Shown one piece after another: positions 36,971 through 46,224 of a stretch of DNA of 64,000 nucleotides; within the stretch, counting starts at the first letter, position 1, and each line of letters begins with the position of its first letter. The position numbers and the translations under genes were made by a program. This DNA is from Nordella sp. HKS 07 (lineage in GTDB: Bacteria > Pseudomonadota > Alphaproteobacteria > Rhizobiales > Aestuariivirgaceae), in contig NZ_CP049258.1 of assembly GCF_011046735.1 (NCBI RefSeq), positions 5,908,001 through 5,972,000 of the forward strand. Reading direction: 5' to 3'. Under the pieces are notes generated by a model that had not been told where the DNA came from, did no database searches, and saw only the letters and a program-made list of their open reading frames with translations.

Positions 36971-37267
36971 ATGACGGAACAGGATCATCAAAAGGCCACC
37001 AGGGTACTTTCCGAACTGCGTCAGCGGATCGACGGGATTGACGCCGAACTCATTGCTCTCCTGGCGAAGCGTCAGCGTTGTGTCGAGCAAGTGATTGAGG
37101 TCAAACGTTCGGTGCAGCTGCCGGCGCGCATACCGGCCAGGATCGATGAAGTTCTTGCGCATATCCGCGAACTCGCGGAGGACGGAAATGTCGAGCCTGA
37201 TCTCGCGATCGCCATCTGGCGCGAGATGATCGAGCAGTTCATTGCCTATGAGGAACGCCGGCTCTAG
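36971..37267 (+). CDS. Chorismate mutase (AroQ type)
   Basis: A 98-residue all-helical protein with the AroQ pattern LRQRIDGIDAELIALLAKRQRCVEQVIEVKRS and the closing helix AIWREMIEQFIAYEE. It would convert chorismate to prephenate for Phe and Tyr synthesis; isochorismate-pyruvate lyases share this fold, so the exact activity is open. The ATG at 36971 is preferred, but an in-frame GTG at 36956 is possible. It follows comEC after 23 bases, in the place where lexA is often found in rhizobia, and is followed by palindromic repeats. Confidence 0.85.
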   Translation: MTEQDHQKATRVLSELRQRIDGIDAELIALLAKRQRCVEQVIEVKRSVQLPARIPARIDEVLAHIRELAEDGNVEPDLAIAIWREMIEQFIAYEERRL

Positions 37268-37380
37268 CGCGCATCCCGGCGAAGTGTAATCACTTCGCCG
37301 AAAAGGATTCGCGCCAGATCAATGTCTTGGAGCAAATCCTTGTCGCCAAAGTCTTCAACTTTGGCGGGATTTGCTCTAGC
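37268..37380. repeat. Double-hairpin intergenic repeat element
   Basis: Contains a perfect palindrome CGGCGAAGTG-TAAT-CACTTCGCCG (37277-37300) and a second hairpin with an inner CGCCAAAGT-CTTCA-ACTTTGGCG (37344-37366) and outer AGCAAAT/ATTTGCT arms (37331-37375). It fills the gap between the convergent chorismate mutase and M48 genes and may act as a bidirectional terminator. Similar elements are widespread in Hyphomicrobiales. Confidence 0.75.
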
Positions 37381-37384
37381 CGGA

Positions 37385-38461
37385 CTATTCGCAGATCTGC
37401 CTGAGACCGGCCCACTCGGCGTCGGAGAGAACCGGCCGCGCCACGACGCCTTGAGGCAGAGGTTTGATCGCCGCAATGCGCTCGTCCGTTACCGGATGCG
37501 TCGACATCATGTCGCTCATCGCGCCGAACAGGCCGCCGCCCGAGCCCTGCCGGCCCTCCAGTTTCTTGATCTCTTCGAAGAAGCGCTTGAGCCCCAGGGG
37601 ATCGACGGCGGCTTTGATCAGCATGTCCTGGGCGTAGCCGTCCGCCTCGCGCTCAGCGTCGCGCGAATAGCGCAGGATGGCCAGGAGGCCGGCCAGGCCG
37701 CTGATCGAATCCCCACCGCCCGAAATAACCTGGAGCAGAAGCTCGATGCCCATGGCACGGATGAGCTGTGCTTCGGCATGGCGGTGATAGACATGTCCGA
37801 TTTCATGGGCGAGGACACCGGCGACCTCGCTGGGCGCCTGGGCGGCATCGATCAGCTTGCGCGTCATGATGATGCGACCGCCCGGCAGCGCGAAGGCATT
37901 GAGGATATCGATGTCGTAGACTTTGAGCTCGAAGGGCGGCGCCTCCGGATTATCCTCCTGCAGCCGCGCCGAGAGTATGCGCAGGAGGGGATTGTCCGCG
38001 CTGGTGCCGCACAGCTTGCCATTACCGGTGAAGGTCGCCTCGACCTGATCGGCGAGATTATCCCGCCAGCTTTCGGGCAATACGAAAGCGAGCGCCTGCG
38101 GAGCATAGGACAGGGTGCCATAGGTGACCCCGATGGCGAATAGCGCGCACGCGACGATGATCGCCGCCAGGCGTCCGGCGCGTTTCAGATTGGGAGCGCC
38201 AGCGAGATGGGGCGCAGACAGCACGAGCTGCCGCGCAAAGCTCTCCTGGGTGACGACGAGGCGCGCGCCAGGAAAGGCGTCATGGCCGAGACGCAGCGGA
38301 TAGCCGGCGCGCATCGGGGTGATGGCGATGAGGCCGGCGAAGCTCCAGACGCGCCGCGCGACCGCCGGCCCTTCGATGGCGAGCCCTTCCGGCAGCAGCT
38401 CGAGAGTGACGGCATGATCTCGTGCTGTCTCACCGTCGAAGAAACGCGCTCCGGCGTGCAT
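37385..38461 (-). CDS. Membrane-anchored M48 family zinc metallopeptidase
   Basis: A 358-residue protease. An N-terminal PH-like region (residues 1-90) is followed by one membrane helix (96-116) and a catalytic domain with HEIGH at residues 219-223 (GVLAHEIGHVYHRH). A downstream Glu ligand lies in DAEREADGYAQDML, and a conserved FALPGGRIIMT segment precedes the active site. Four cysteines or fewer and no signal cleavage site suggest it stays membrane-anchored with the protease on the periplasmic side. It lies two bases after the DUF898 gene, so the two are surely co-transcribed. Confidence 0.9.
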   Translation of the reverse strand: MHAGARFFDGETARDHAVTLELLPEGLAIEGPAVARRVWSFAGLIAITPMRAGYPLRLGHDAFPGARLVVTQESFARQLVLSAPHLAGAPNLKRAGRLAAIIVACALFAIGVTYGTLSYAPQALAFVLPESWRDNLADQVEATFTGNGKLCGTSADNPLLRILSARLQEDNPEAPPFELKVYDIDILNAFALPGGRIIMTRKLIDAAQAPSEVAGVLAHEIGHVYHRHAEAQLIRAMGIELLLQVISGGGDSISGLAGLLAILRYSRDAEREADGYAQDMLIKAAVDPLGLKRFFEEIKKLEGRQGSGGGLFGAMSDMMSTHPVTDERIAAIKPLPQGVVARPVLSDAEWAGLRQICE

Positions 38462-38463
38462 GC

Positions 38464-39606
38464 TCAGATGCCTCCGACATCAAAGGCATCGGCGAGGCCT
38501 TCGCCGGTGCGGCCCAGGGGTTCTCTCGATTGCATGATCCGATCGATTTTCACAGTCCCGTGGATGGAGATGCGCCGGCACAGATAACGCACCAGACGTT
38601 GCTGGGCAAAGGGCGTGGCGATGCCGAGCGTGAAGATGACGAGAAGCAGATTGCCGAGAACAAGGCCGAGGAGGCTCGCTCCCGTGGCGTCAAGGCGGAA
38701 GCGGACTCGATCGAGCGTCGTGTAGGAGGCAAAGATGGCCATCTCGCGCGCCCTGTAGAAGGTCCAGATCATCGCGAGCAGGGCGCTGACGATCATGAAG
38801 CCGGCAAACAAGGCGAGGAGCGTCACGATGACGACAGTCTGGCTGGGTGGAGCATCTGTTTTGGCATAATCCCTCAGAAACGTCGGAAGCGATCCGCCTG
38901 AGGCGCTGTAGACACCCCATACGAGGAGCAGCGTAAGAAGGATGAACGTGACCAGGGAAATCACCCAGCACAGGGCATAGGCCCCATAAAGCGGCCCGGC
39001 GCGACCCTTGAAGCGGAAGGGCATGGTGCCGATCCGCATATCGCCGGTCATGCGTTCCTGCAGATTGAGATTCATCGCCGGTGTCGACCACCCCATCGTC
39101 ATGAAGCTCAGGAGACTGGTGGCGAAATAGAGTAGGCTGAACGTCCAGGACGAGCCGACGAGGGCGCCCCTGATGCCGCGCCACAAAGTGCGCGACAGCT
39201 GGTAGCGCCGGGCACGGTAGAGCGCCATGCCCCAGAACAGCAGGAAGATCAGAAACAGGAAGAGGTTGAAGACGACGAGCAGAGGGTGTTGCGGTCCCAG
39301 TGATAGTCGCAAGACCGCGAGGATCAGAATGACCGGAAGGAAGAACAGGCCGAAAACGATGAGTGCACCCAGGAATAGCTCCCGCCCGCGCCCGGTATAT
39401 TCAAGAGGCTCGCCATTGATGTGGACACAACTCCAGATGTGCCGTCGCACATTGGTCTTCGCCCAGAAGCGGTAGAGGGTCAGGGTTGCCACAAAAAGCA
39501 GGGCGTTCAGGAGGGCGATCCGCCCCAGTCCCGGTTTATCTATATATTTAATTGAAATGGTCGTTCCGAATCCGTTCTCCTCCGCGTCAACCGCCCGCAA
39601 GTCCAT
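38464..39606 (-). CDS. DUF898 (YjgN-like) membrane protein
   Basis: A 380-residue protein with about six to eight membrane helices in two similar halves, each with an aromatic Tyr-Arg pattern (TLYRFWAKTNVRRHIW near residue 43; WTFYRAREMAIFASYTTLDRVRF near residue 270). This is the DUF898 family, function unknown. The start at 39606 has GAGGAA upstream; earlier in-frame codons lack a ribosome-binding site. It is the first gene of a two-gene unit with the M48 protease, a combination seen repeatedly in alphaproteobacteria, suggesting joint membrane-protein quality control. Confidence 0.87.
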   Translation of the reverse strand: MDLRAVDAEENGFGTTISIKYIDKPGLGRIALLNALLFVATLTLYRFWAKTNVRRHIWSCVHINGEPLEYTGRGRELFLGALIVFGLFFLPVILILAVLRLSLGPQHPLLVVFNLFLFLIFLLFWGMALYRARRYQLSRTLWRGIRGALVGSSWTFSLLYFATSLLSFMTMGWSTPAMNLNLQERMTGDMRIGTMPFRFKGRAGPLYGAYALCWVISLVTFILLTLLLVWGVYSASGGSLPTFLRDYAKTDAPPSQTVVIVTLLALFAGFMIVSALLAMIWTFYRAREMAIFASYTTLDRVRFRLDATGASLLGLVLGNLLLVIFTLGIATPFAQQRLVRYLCRRISIHGTVKIDRIMQSREPLGRTGEGLADAFDVGGI

Positions 39607-39842
39607 GAGATTCCTCGCCGTCCGTCGCCCGATTTCCCTAGCCCGCATGTATGAGTAACAGAATGTTGCAGAAATGTCACAAGCGGAGCTTTTGTTAAGC
39701 AAGGCGCAGGGCTCGCCACAATCAACCTTCCATCCGCCCAAATTTGCCAATAACGCTATGCCCGGGCAGCTGCCGGATCAGAAGGCAGGCCCAAAACGGG
39801 ACACAGGGGTGTGTGGGCTAGGGGCGCCGGATTAGACAGACG

Positions 39843-41567
39843 ATGGATGCCAAAACCATAACAAAAACAAAACTTCCCAGTCGCCATGTGACCGAAGGTC
39901 CACAGCGTGCCCCTCATCGGGCCTTCCTTTACGCGATGGGCCTGTCTCAGACCCAGATTCATCAACCTCTGGTAGGTGTCGCCTCCTGCTGGAACGAGGC
40001 CGCCCCCTGCAATATTTCACTCATGCGTCAGGCCCAGGCGGTGAAGCGTGGGGTTGCAGCTGCCAACGGAACGGCACGTGAATTCTGTACCATCACGGTG
40101 ACCGACGGCATCGCGATGGGCCATCAAGGCATGAAGGCTTCGCTCATCTCGCGCGAATGCATCGCCGATTCGGTCGAGCTGACCATGCGCGGCCATTGTT
40201 ATGACGCGCTGGTGGGCGTCGCCGGCTGCGACAAGTCCCTGCCGGGCATGATGATGGCCATGGTCCGGCTCAATGTGCCCTCGGTCTTCATCTATGGCGG
40301 CTCCATCCTGCCGGGTACCTTCAAGGGCCGCCCTGTGACCATTCAGGACGTGTTCGAGGCCGTCGGCATGCATTCGGTCGGCCGCATGAATGATGCCGAT
40401 CTGGAACAGCTGGAGCAGGTCGCCTGTCCCTCGGCGGGCTCCTGCGGCGCCCAGTTCACCGCCAACACCATGGCGACGGTGGCGGAGGCGATCGGCTTGG
40501 CGCTGCCTTACTCCTGTGGTGCGCCTGCTCCTTACGAGATCCGGGACACATTTTGTTTCGCCTCGGGCGAGAAAGTGATGGAGCTCGTTGCCCGCAATAT
40601 CCGTCCGCGTGACATTGTGACCTTGAAGGCGCTCGAGAATGCGGCGACCGTGGTGGCGGCATCGGGCGGCTCCACTAATGCGGCACTTCACCTGCCGGCC
40701 ATCGCCCATGAATGCGGCATCAAACTCGACCTCTTCGATGTCGCCGAGATCTTCAAGCGCACGCCCTATATTGCCGACCTCAAGCCGGGCGGAAAATATG
40801 TCGCCAAGGACATGTTCGAAGCAGGGGGCATTCCGCTGCTGATGAAGACCTTGCTCGACCACGGCTACCTGCATGGCGACTGCCTGACCGTCACCGGCCG
40901 GACGGTGGCCGAGAACATGGCCAAGGTGAGGTGGAATCCTGACCAGGATGTGGTGCGACCCGCCAACGAACCGATTACGCGGACGGGCGGCGTCGTCGGC
41001 CTCAAGGGCAATCTGGCGCCGGAAGGCGCGATCGTCAAAGTGGCCGGCATGAAGACACTCAAGTTTTCCGGTCCCGCCCGCTGCTTCGATACGGAAGAGG
41101 CGTGCTTCGAGGCGGTAACGAAACGCCAGTACCAGGAAGGTGATGTGCTGGTCATCCGCTATGAGGGCCCGCGCGGCGGTCCCGGCATGCGCGAAATGCT
41201 GGCGACCACGGCGGCCATCTATGGCCAGGGCATGGGCGACAAGGTCGCCCTGATCACGGACGGGCGCTTTTCCGGCGCCACGCGCGGCTTCTGCGTCGGA
41301 CATGTCGGGCCTGAGGCTCAGCTCGGCGGGCCGATCGGCCTTCTAAGGGATGGCGACATCATCACCATCGACGCGGAGGAGGGGATACTCGCCGTGAATG
41401 TCACAGTTGAGGAACTTTCTCGCCGTAAAAAGGACTGGAAGCCGCGCGAGCATGGCTATGGAACCGGCGCGCTGTGGAAATATGCGCAGCAGGTTGGACC
41501 CGCTATGGGCGGTGCAGTGACCCATCCCGGAGGATCACACGAAGGTGTTTGCTACGCCGACATATGA
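39843..41567 (+). CDS. ilvD: Dihydroxy-acid dehydratase
   Basis: Fe-S dehydratase of valine, leucine and isoleucine synthesis. The 574-residue protein has the cluster cysteines in [28 protein letters not shown] and [17 protein letters not shown] conserved [15 protein letters not shown] follows, and [21 protein letters not shown] lies near the C-terminus. Length and motifs place it with IlvD rather than sugar-acid dehydratases, though some paralogs in rhizobia act on sugar acids. Its last 23 bases overlap the ExoR-like gene. Confidence 0.92.
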   Translation: MDAKTITKTKLPSRHVTEGPQRAPHRAFLYAMGLSQTQIHQPLVGVASCWNEAAPCNISLMRQAQAVKRGVAAANGTAREFCTITVTDGIAMGHQGMKASLISRECIADSVELTMRGHCYDALVGVAGCDKSLPGMMMAMVRLNVPSVFIYGGSILPGTFKGRPVTIQDVFEAVGMHSVGRMNDADLEQLEQVACPSAGSCGAQFTANTMATVAEAIGLALPYSCGAPAPYEIRDTFCFASGEKVMELVARNIRPRDIVTLKALENAATVVAASGGSTNAALHLPAIAHECGIKLDLFDVAEIFKRTPYIADLKPGGKYVAKDMFEAGGIPLLMKTLLDHGYLHGDCLTVTGRTVAENMAKVRWNPDQDVVRPANEPITRTGGVVGLKGNLAPEGAIVKVAGMKTLKFSGPARCFDTEEACFEAVTKRQYQEGDVLVIRYEGPRGGPGMREMLATTAAIYGQGMGDKVALITDGRFSGATRGFCVGHVGPEAQLGGPIGLLRDGDIITIDAEEGILAVNVTVEELSRRKKDWKPREHGYGTGALWKYAQQVGPAMGGAVTHPGGSHEGVCYADI

Positions 41568-42465
41568 TCGGCGCGCGAGTATGTTGGCGCGTGGAGTGAT
41601 TGCGACGGTGGCCTTGATTGCCGCCTGGTTCGCGGCCCACCTGGATTCCGCCAACGCTCAGGATGGTGGCTGGACCTCTGATTTCTACTCTTATCTGCCG
41701 GCGGCGCCGGATATCAAGACGCCGGATCTCGATTTCATCCCATTCTGGACCGACGATCTCAAGAAGGCCAAGCGCGCCTACAAGGAAGGCGATTTCGCCA
41801 AGGCGCGCAAATATTTCGAGCGGGCGTCGGACGACAACAATATCGTCGCCGACTGGTATCTGGGCCACATGTATCGCCTGGGTCGCGGTGTAACGCGCGA
41901 CGACGCGAAGGCTTTCTCCTATTATGGTCGCGTCGCTGACGCCTTCGATTCCGAAGAGAGCGATCAGAACCGGCTGCGGATCATGGTCGACGCCCTGGTT
42001 CGGGTCGCCGATTATTACCGCACCGGCAGCAAGGAGGCGGGCGTCAATCAGAATTTCGACCGCGCCAACCGCATCTACCGCCTGGCGGCAACATATGGTC
42101 ATCCCGCCTCGCAATATGCGTTGGGCATGATGGCGCTGCGTGGCCAGGGCATGCGCAAGCAGCCTGAGCAGGGCTTACGCTGGCTGTTAGCGGCGGCCAA
42201 GAAGCGCTATGCGCCTGCCGAAGCCGCCCTCGGTGATCTCTACTGGACTGGCGAGGTGGTGAACCGCGACCGTACCCGCGCCATCATGTGGTACCTGCTC
42301 GCCCGCTCGACCACCCGCCCGGGCGAGGCGCCTGGCATCTACGACCAGCTCGACAAGATGCTGGCCGAGACGAGCGAAGCCGAACGACTGGAGGCGGAAG
42401 CGCGCGCCACCGTCTGGGCCGACCAGTATCCGGCGGACGACGAGGCCAACCAGACCCCCGAATAG
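41545..42465 (+). CDS. Secreted Sel1-repeat protein, ExoR-like
   Basis: A 306-residue exported protein: signal peptide (residues 13-38, [20 protein letters not shown] to ANAQ), then Sel1/TPR-like repeats ([87 protein letters not shown]). Repeat layout and size resemble ExoR, the periplasmic inhibitor of the ChvG/ChvI system controlling exopolysaccharide and motility in rhizobia. The neighbour xthA supports this. A GTG at 41545 or ATG at 41581 could start it; the GTG has GGAGG upstream. chvG/chvI are not in this window, so orthology is an inference. Confidence 0.8.
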   Translation: MFATPTYDRRASMLARGVIATVALIAAWFAAHLDSANAQDGGWTSDFYSYLPAAPDIKTPDLDFIPFWTDDLKKAKRAYKEGDFAKARKYFERASDDNNIVADWYLGHMYRLGRGVTRDDAKAFSYYGRVADAFDSEESDQNRLRIMVDALVRVADYYRTGSKEAGVNQNFDRANRIYRLAATYGHPASQYALGMMALRGQGMRKQPEQGLRWLLAAAKKRYAPAEAALGDLYWTGEVVNRDRTRAIMWYLLARSTTRPGEAPGIYDQLDKMLAETSEAERLEAEARATVWADQYPADDEANQTPE

Positions 42466-42524
42466 GTCAGCCCGGGCTTATACGCGGAGCCGGGCGGTCG
42501 CGGGTGTGCGATCGAGTCGCCACT

Positions 42525-43295
42525 TCATGCCGCCAGCTGCAGGACGACCGGCACGTGATCGGACGGCTTCTCCCAGGCGCGCACATGCTTGTCGATGCGC
42601 GTCGACTGCAGGCGGTCGGCGGCTTGCGGCGACAGCAGCAGGTGGTCGATGCGGATACCATTGTTCTTCTGCCAGGCGCCGGCCTGATAGTCCCAGAACG
42701 TGTAGAGGCCGGGTTCCGGATCGAGGGTGCGCACCGCTTCCGTCAGGCCGAGATTGATCAGCTCCCGGAATTTCGCGCGCGTCGGCGGCAGGAAAAGCGC
42801 GTCGTTCACCCACTCCGCTGGATTCTTGGCGTCGATCGCCTGCGGGATGACATTGTAGTCACCGGCCAGAACGAAAGGCTCCTCATAGGCGAGGAGACCA
42901 CGTGCGTGGGCGATGAGGCGGTCCATCCAGCCGAGCTTGTAGGCATATTTCTCGCTGGCTACCGGATTGCCGTTGGGCAGGTAGATCGAGGCGATGCGGA
43001 TGCCCGAGATCACGGCTTCAACATAACGGGCCTGTTCGTCGCCGTCATCGCCGGGAAGCCGTATATTGACCTCGTCGAAGGGGAGCTTCGACAGGATGGC
43101 CACGCCATTATAGGTCTTCTGGCCATGGACGGCGAGATTGTATCCCAATTCCTCGAAGACCTGCCGCGGAAAGGCCATGTCCTCGCATTTGAGTTCCTGA
43201 AAGCACACGACGTCGGGCGAGGCCTCCTTGAGCCAGGCGGTGACCGTGTCGAGTCGGGCTTTGACGCTGTTGACGTTCCAGGTTGCGATCAGCAT
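42525..43295 (-). CDS. xthA: Exodeoxyribonuclease III (AP endonuclease)
   Basis: Base-excision-repair enzyme of the EEP family. The 256-residue protein has MLIATWNVNSVKAR, the metal ligand Glu in CFQELKCED, catalytic Tyr in IASIYLPNGNP, FVLAGDYNV, and the terminal RIDHLLLSP and KPSDHVPVV with the catalytic His. The ATG at 43295 gives the usual start; a GTG three codons earlier is also in frame. It converges with the ExoR-like gene. Confidence 0.96.
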   Translation of the reverse strand: MLIATWNVNSVKARLDTVTAWLKEASPDVVCFQELKCEDMAFPRQVFEELGYNLAVHGQKTYNGVAILSKLPFDEVNIRLPGDDGDEQARYVEAVISGIRIASIYLPNGNPVASEKYAYKLGWMDRLIAHARGLLAYEEPFVLAGDYNVIPQAIDAKNPAEWVNDALFLPPTRAKFRELINLGLTEAVRTLDPEPGLYTFWDYQAGAWQKNNGIRIDHLLLSPQAADRLQSTRIDKHVRAWEKPSDHVPVVLQLAA

Positions 43296-43347
43296 GGGGA
43301 GCACTCGAAAGATGAAGAACCGGGCGATGTTTGCAAAGTATCGAGCA

Positions 43348-43378
43348 CCTGCGCAAGCACGGATGTGGCTTGCGCAGG
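43348..43378. terminator. Hairpin between the PAN protein gene and xthA
   Basis: Perfect 11-bp inverted repeat CCTGCGCAAGC/GCTTGCGCAGG with a 9-base loop. It lies upstream of xthA and downstream of the PAN gene on the minus strand. It could terminate read-through; no T run is present. Confidence 0.45.
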
Positions 43379-43408
43379 TTCACTGCTGACAATTGCGCGC
43401 GATGCGCT

Positions 43409-43545
43409 GGATTGACTCAATCCAAACTCATCGTGATCCAGAGCATCGGCCCGAGAAGTGCGTGCGGTTATCGGATAAGCCGATGCACAAAATCAACGAG
43501 ATAGAGCGCCGGGGTAATTCCATGAGAACGCCCGGCGCTCTATCG
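43409..43545 (+). repeat. Composite dispersed repeat
   Basis: Two parts. Bases 43409-43438 are identical to the reverse complement of 56165-56194. Bases 43441-43545 match the family at 29522-29647 and 61856-61952, ending in a 13-bp perfect hairpin GATAGAGCGCCGG/CCGGCGCTCTATC. The element ends immediately before the PAN-gene stop and could terminate it. Confidence 0.75.
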
Positions 43546-43550
43546 CGGCG

Positions 43551-45137
43551 TTACCTCGTGCAGACGAGCAGGGCGCCGACGCGGGCCGCGATCTCGGCCA
43601 GCCGCTTGCCGCCCGAGGCGTCCATGCACCAGACGAAGTGATCTTCGTAATTGGTGTGCCAGCGCGGACCTGAGAACCCGCAACCCTCGCTGAGATTGGT
43701 GCGCTGCTGCTCGATGGAGAGGTTTGAATAGCGCCGGCATTCCTGCGCCTTGTCCGGCTTGGCGGCGCATAGGTTGAGCAGGTCCTGGCGTTTTGCATCC
43801 TCGCGCACACGCGCCTGTTGCGGCGCCGACTGGCACCATGAGTAATGCGTGTCGAAATCGGGCCGCCAGCGCGGGCCCTCGAAACCGCAGCGCAGGGCGC
43901 GGTTACGCTGCGCCTGGCGCACCGCGCGGTTGGCGAAGTCGACGCAGCCCGCATCGTCCTCCCCACCGCCGCCGGCATCGGCGCGGCAGCGCTCGAGGCT
44001 CGCTTCGCGGGCGCGCAGCTCCGCCTCGCGGTCGGCGCGCCGCGCCGTCATGCACCATTCGTAATGGGCAGCACTGCTCGCCTGCCAGCGCGCGCCGCCG
44101 AAGCCGCAGCCCAGCCGGCTTGCCTCGCGGATCTGCGCCATGCTGAGGCGCGAATAGTCTCTGCAGGCCTCGGCGCGATCACCCTCGCTGTCGCCCGAGC
44201 GGCAGCGCCTGAGCTCTTCCGCGCGTCCGCGCGATTCAGCCTCACGCTCGGAGCGCCTGGCGCTCATGCACCAATTGTAATGGACATTGTAGCCGCCCTG
44301 CCAGCGCGCCCCGGTGAAGCGGCAATCGCGGCGTTTGGCATCGGCGATCTGGGACACCGCCTCCTCGGCATAATCGCGGCAGGCTTCGGCGCGGTCGCCG
44401 CCGTCATTGCCGGCCCGGCAGGAGCGCAGATCCTGCGCCCGGGCGGTCCGTTCGGCCCGCACTTGCTCGCGGGTGGCGCCGAGGCACCAGTTGTAGTGCT
44501 CGCCATAGCGCTGCGACCAGCGGGCGCCCGTATATCCGCAGCCGAGATCACGGGCCTCGCGCGCGCCCGTCACCGCCTCCTCGGCATAGTCGCGGCATTC
44601 GTCCTCGCGTCCGCCTCCGCCACCACCACCGGAGGATCGGCACTCGGCCAGCTTATTGATCCGGTTGCGATCTTCACGCTCGCGGTCGGCTCTGCTGGCG
44701 CTCATGCACCAGTTGAAATGCTCATCGCGGTTCGACTGCCAGGATGAGCCGGTGAAGTTGCAGCGCAGACGGAGATTCTCGTCATTCTGTTGCACCGCGC
44801 GCACAGAATAGTCGCGGCAGATATCCTCGCGGTCGGACGTGTCGGCGACCTTTTCGCCTGACACGCAACAATTATTGGCGACCTTGGCTGGCGCGGGGGA
44901 CTTGAGATAGCAGCGCGCCTGTGGTCCCTGGACACCCGGATTGACATAGGTCCATGCCTTGCACGAGGCGTTTTTCTCACATGCCTGCCGGCAGAGATTG
45001 AAGTCGGGAGCGCGCAGATCCAAGTCGCGTATGTCGTTTCCGGGCCGGTCGGTGTTCCATTCCTGCGCTTGCGCGGCCAGGGTCGTCAGAAACAGGATGC
45101 CGAACAGGACGACGATGCGGTGCAGGATGATGGACAC
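43551..45137 (-). CDS. Secreted PAN-domain protein with six four-cysteine repeats
   Basis: A 528-residue exported protein. A signal peptide (residues 1-24, cleavage after AQAQ) precedes a PAN/Apple-like domain (26-92). Six tandem repeats of about 60 residues plus linkers follow, starting at Cys107, 181, 253, 325, 398 and 467. Every repeat has exactly C-x18-C-x17-C-x21-C, with consensus CRDY, C-x-[FY]-x-G-x2-W and H-[FY]-x-W-C. The 24 invariant cysteines suggest two disulfides per repeat in the periplasm or outside the cell. The GTG start has a GGGGGGG ribosome-binding site; an in-frame ATG lies 20 codons upstream. PAN domains often bind protein or carbohydrate; the repeat itself I do not recognise as a named family. 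Confidence 0.85.
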   Translation of the reverse strand: MSIILHRIVVLFGILFLTTLAAQAQEWNTDRPGNDIRDLDLRAPDFNLCRQACEKNASCKAWTYVNPGVQGPQARCYLKSPAPAKVANNCCVSGEKVADTSDREDICRDYSVRAVQQNDENLRLRCNFTGSSWQSNRDEHFNWCMSASRADREREDRNRINKLAECRSSGGGGGGGREDECRDYAEEAVTGAREARDLGCGYTGARWSQRYGEHYNWCLGATREQVRAERTARAQDLRSCRAGNDGGDRAEACRDYAEEAVSQIADAKRRDCRFTGARWQGGYNVHYNWCMSARRSEREAESRGRAEELRRCRSGDSEGDRAEACRDYSRLSMAQIREASRLGCGFGGARWQASSAAHYEWCMTARRADREAELRAREASLERCRADAGGGGEDDAGCVDFANRAVRQAQRNRALRCGFEGPRWRPDFDTHYSWCQSAPQQARVREDAKRQDLLNLCAAKPDKAQECRRYSNLSIEQQRTNLSEGCGFSGPRWHTNYEDHFVWCMDASGGKRLAEIAARVGALLVCTR

Positions 45138-45268
45138 GATTCCCCCCCAATGGCGACTCACTTGCGAAGCTATCACAGCTGCGTGATCGCCAAACAAGAG
45201 GGCGCGCTTGTTACAGTTTAGGATTTGCGCGGCGCGTGTCGCCGAGATGCAACCCCAGGGGGAGTTCT

Positions 45269-46222
45269 CTAGCCGATGCTCGCCTGGGTGAGGTGTTCGA
45301 TCTCTGCCGCGGTCAGTTGGAGTTCCGCCGCCTTGATCAGGTCCCGTAGCTGTTCGACGCTCGTGGCGCTGGCGATGGGGGCGACAAGGCTCGGCCGGGC
45401 GATCAGCCAGGCGATGGCGACCTGTGCCGGCGTGGCGCTCCGGCTCTTCGCCACCGCATCGAGCGCGGCCAGGATACGCAAGCCCCGGTCATTGAGATAG
45501 GCGTCCATCCCCTCGCCGCGCGCGGCGCTTTTCGAGAAGTCGGCGCGGCTGCGGTATTTGCCGGACAGAAAACCCTTGGCGAGCGAGAAATAGCTGGTCA
45601 CGCCGATCTCATTCTCGCGGCAGAAGGCTTCGAGCTCGGCTTCGTAGCCCGAGCGGTCATAGAGATTGTAGTGGGTCTGCAGATTCTCGAAGCGCGGCCA
45701 GCCATGCCGGGCGCTGATGGCAAGCATCTTGCGCATCGTTTCGGCGCTGTGGTTCGAATTGCCGATCACCCGCACCTTTCCGGCCTTGACCAGATCGGCA
45801 TAGGCGCCGAGCGTGTCTTCCGGATCGGCTTCGGGATCCTCCCAATGGGAGAGATAGAGATCGATATAGTCGGTCTGGAGGCGTCCGAGCGAGGCCTCAA
45901 CCGCGCTTTTGATATAACGGCTCGACAGGCCCTTCCGACCGGGGCCCATCTCGGAGCCGACCTTGGTGGTGACCACGATGTCGGCACGATTGCCGCGAGC
46001 CTTCATCCATTTGCCGATGATGGTTTCGGATTCACCCCCGTGATGGCCGGGAACCCAGGTCGAATAGACATCCGCCGTGTCGATCAGATTGAAGCCCTGG
46101 GCCGCGAAGGCGTCGAGAACGGCGAAAGAGGCCTTTTCGTCGGCGCTCCAGCCGAAGACATTGCCGCCAAGGCCCAGCGGCGCAACCGCCAGATCCGAGC
46201 GTCCAATCTTGCGTTTCTGCAT
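45269..46222 (-). CDS. Aldo/keto reductase
   Basis: A 317-residue NAD(P)H-dependent oxidoreductase with a TIM-barrel fold. Catalytic residues are visible: Asp and Tyr in LIDTADVYSTW, Lys in VVTTKVG and His in LYLSHWEDPEADP. Cofactor-side motifs GNSNHSAETM and IASATSVEQL are present. It belongs to the YajO/IolS-like bacterial AKR group; the substrate is unknown. The start at 46222 lies two bases after the erpA stop, so both are transcribed together, although a functional link is not obvious. Confidence 0.92.
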   Translation of the reverse strand: MQKRKIGRSDLAVAPLGLGGNVFGWSADEKASFAVLDAFAAQGFNLIDTADVYSTWVPGHHGGESETIIGKWMKARGNRADIVVTTKVGSEMGPGRKGLSSRYIKSAVEASLGRLQTDYIDLYLSHWEDPEADPEDTLGAYADLVKAGKVRVIGNSNHSAETMRKMLAISARHGWPRFENLQTHYNLYDRSGYEAELEAFCRENEIGVTSYFSLAKGFLSGKYRSRADFSKSAARGEGMDAYLNDRGLRILAALDAVAKSRSATPAQVAIAWLIARPSLVAPIASATSVEQLRDLIKAAELQLTAAEIEHLTQASIG

Positions 46223-46224
46223 GG

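Noticed and set aside
40017-41303. 428-codon minus-strand open frame opposite ilvD
   Set aside because: Antisense shadow of a strongly conserved enzyme.
43845-44747. 300-codon plus-strand open frame opposite the PAN repeat protein
   Set aside because: Ala-rich translation that mirrors the six repeats; the minus-strand frame has a signal peptide and conserved cysteines.
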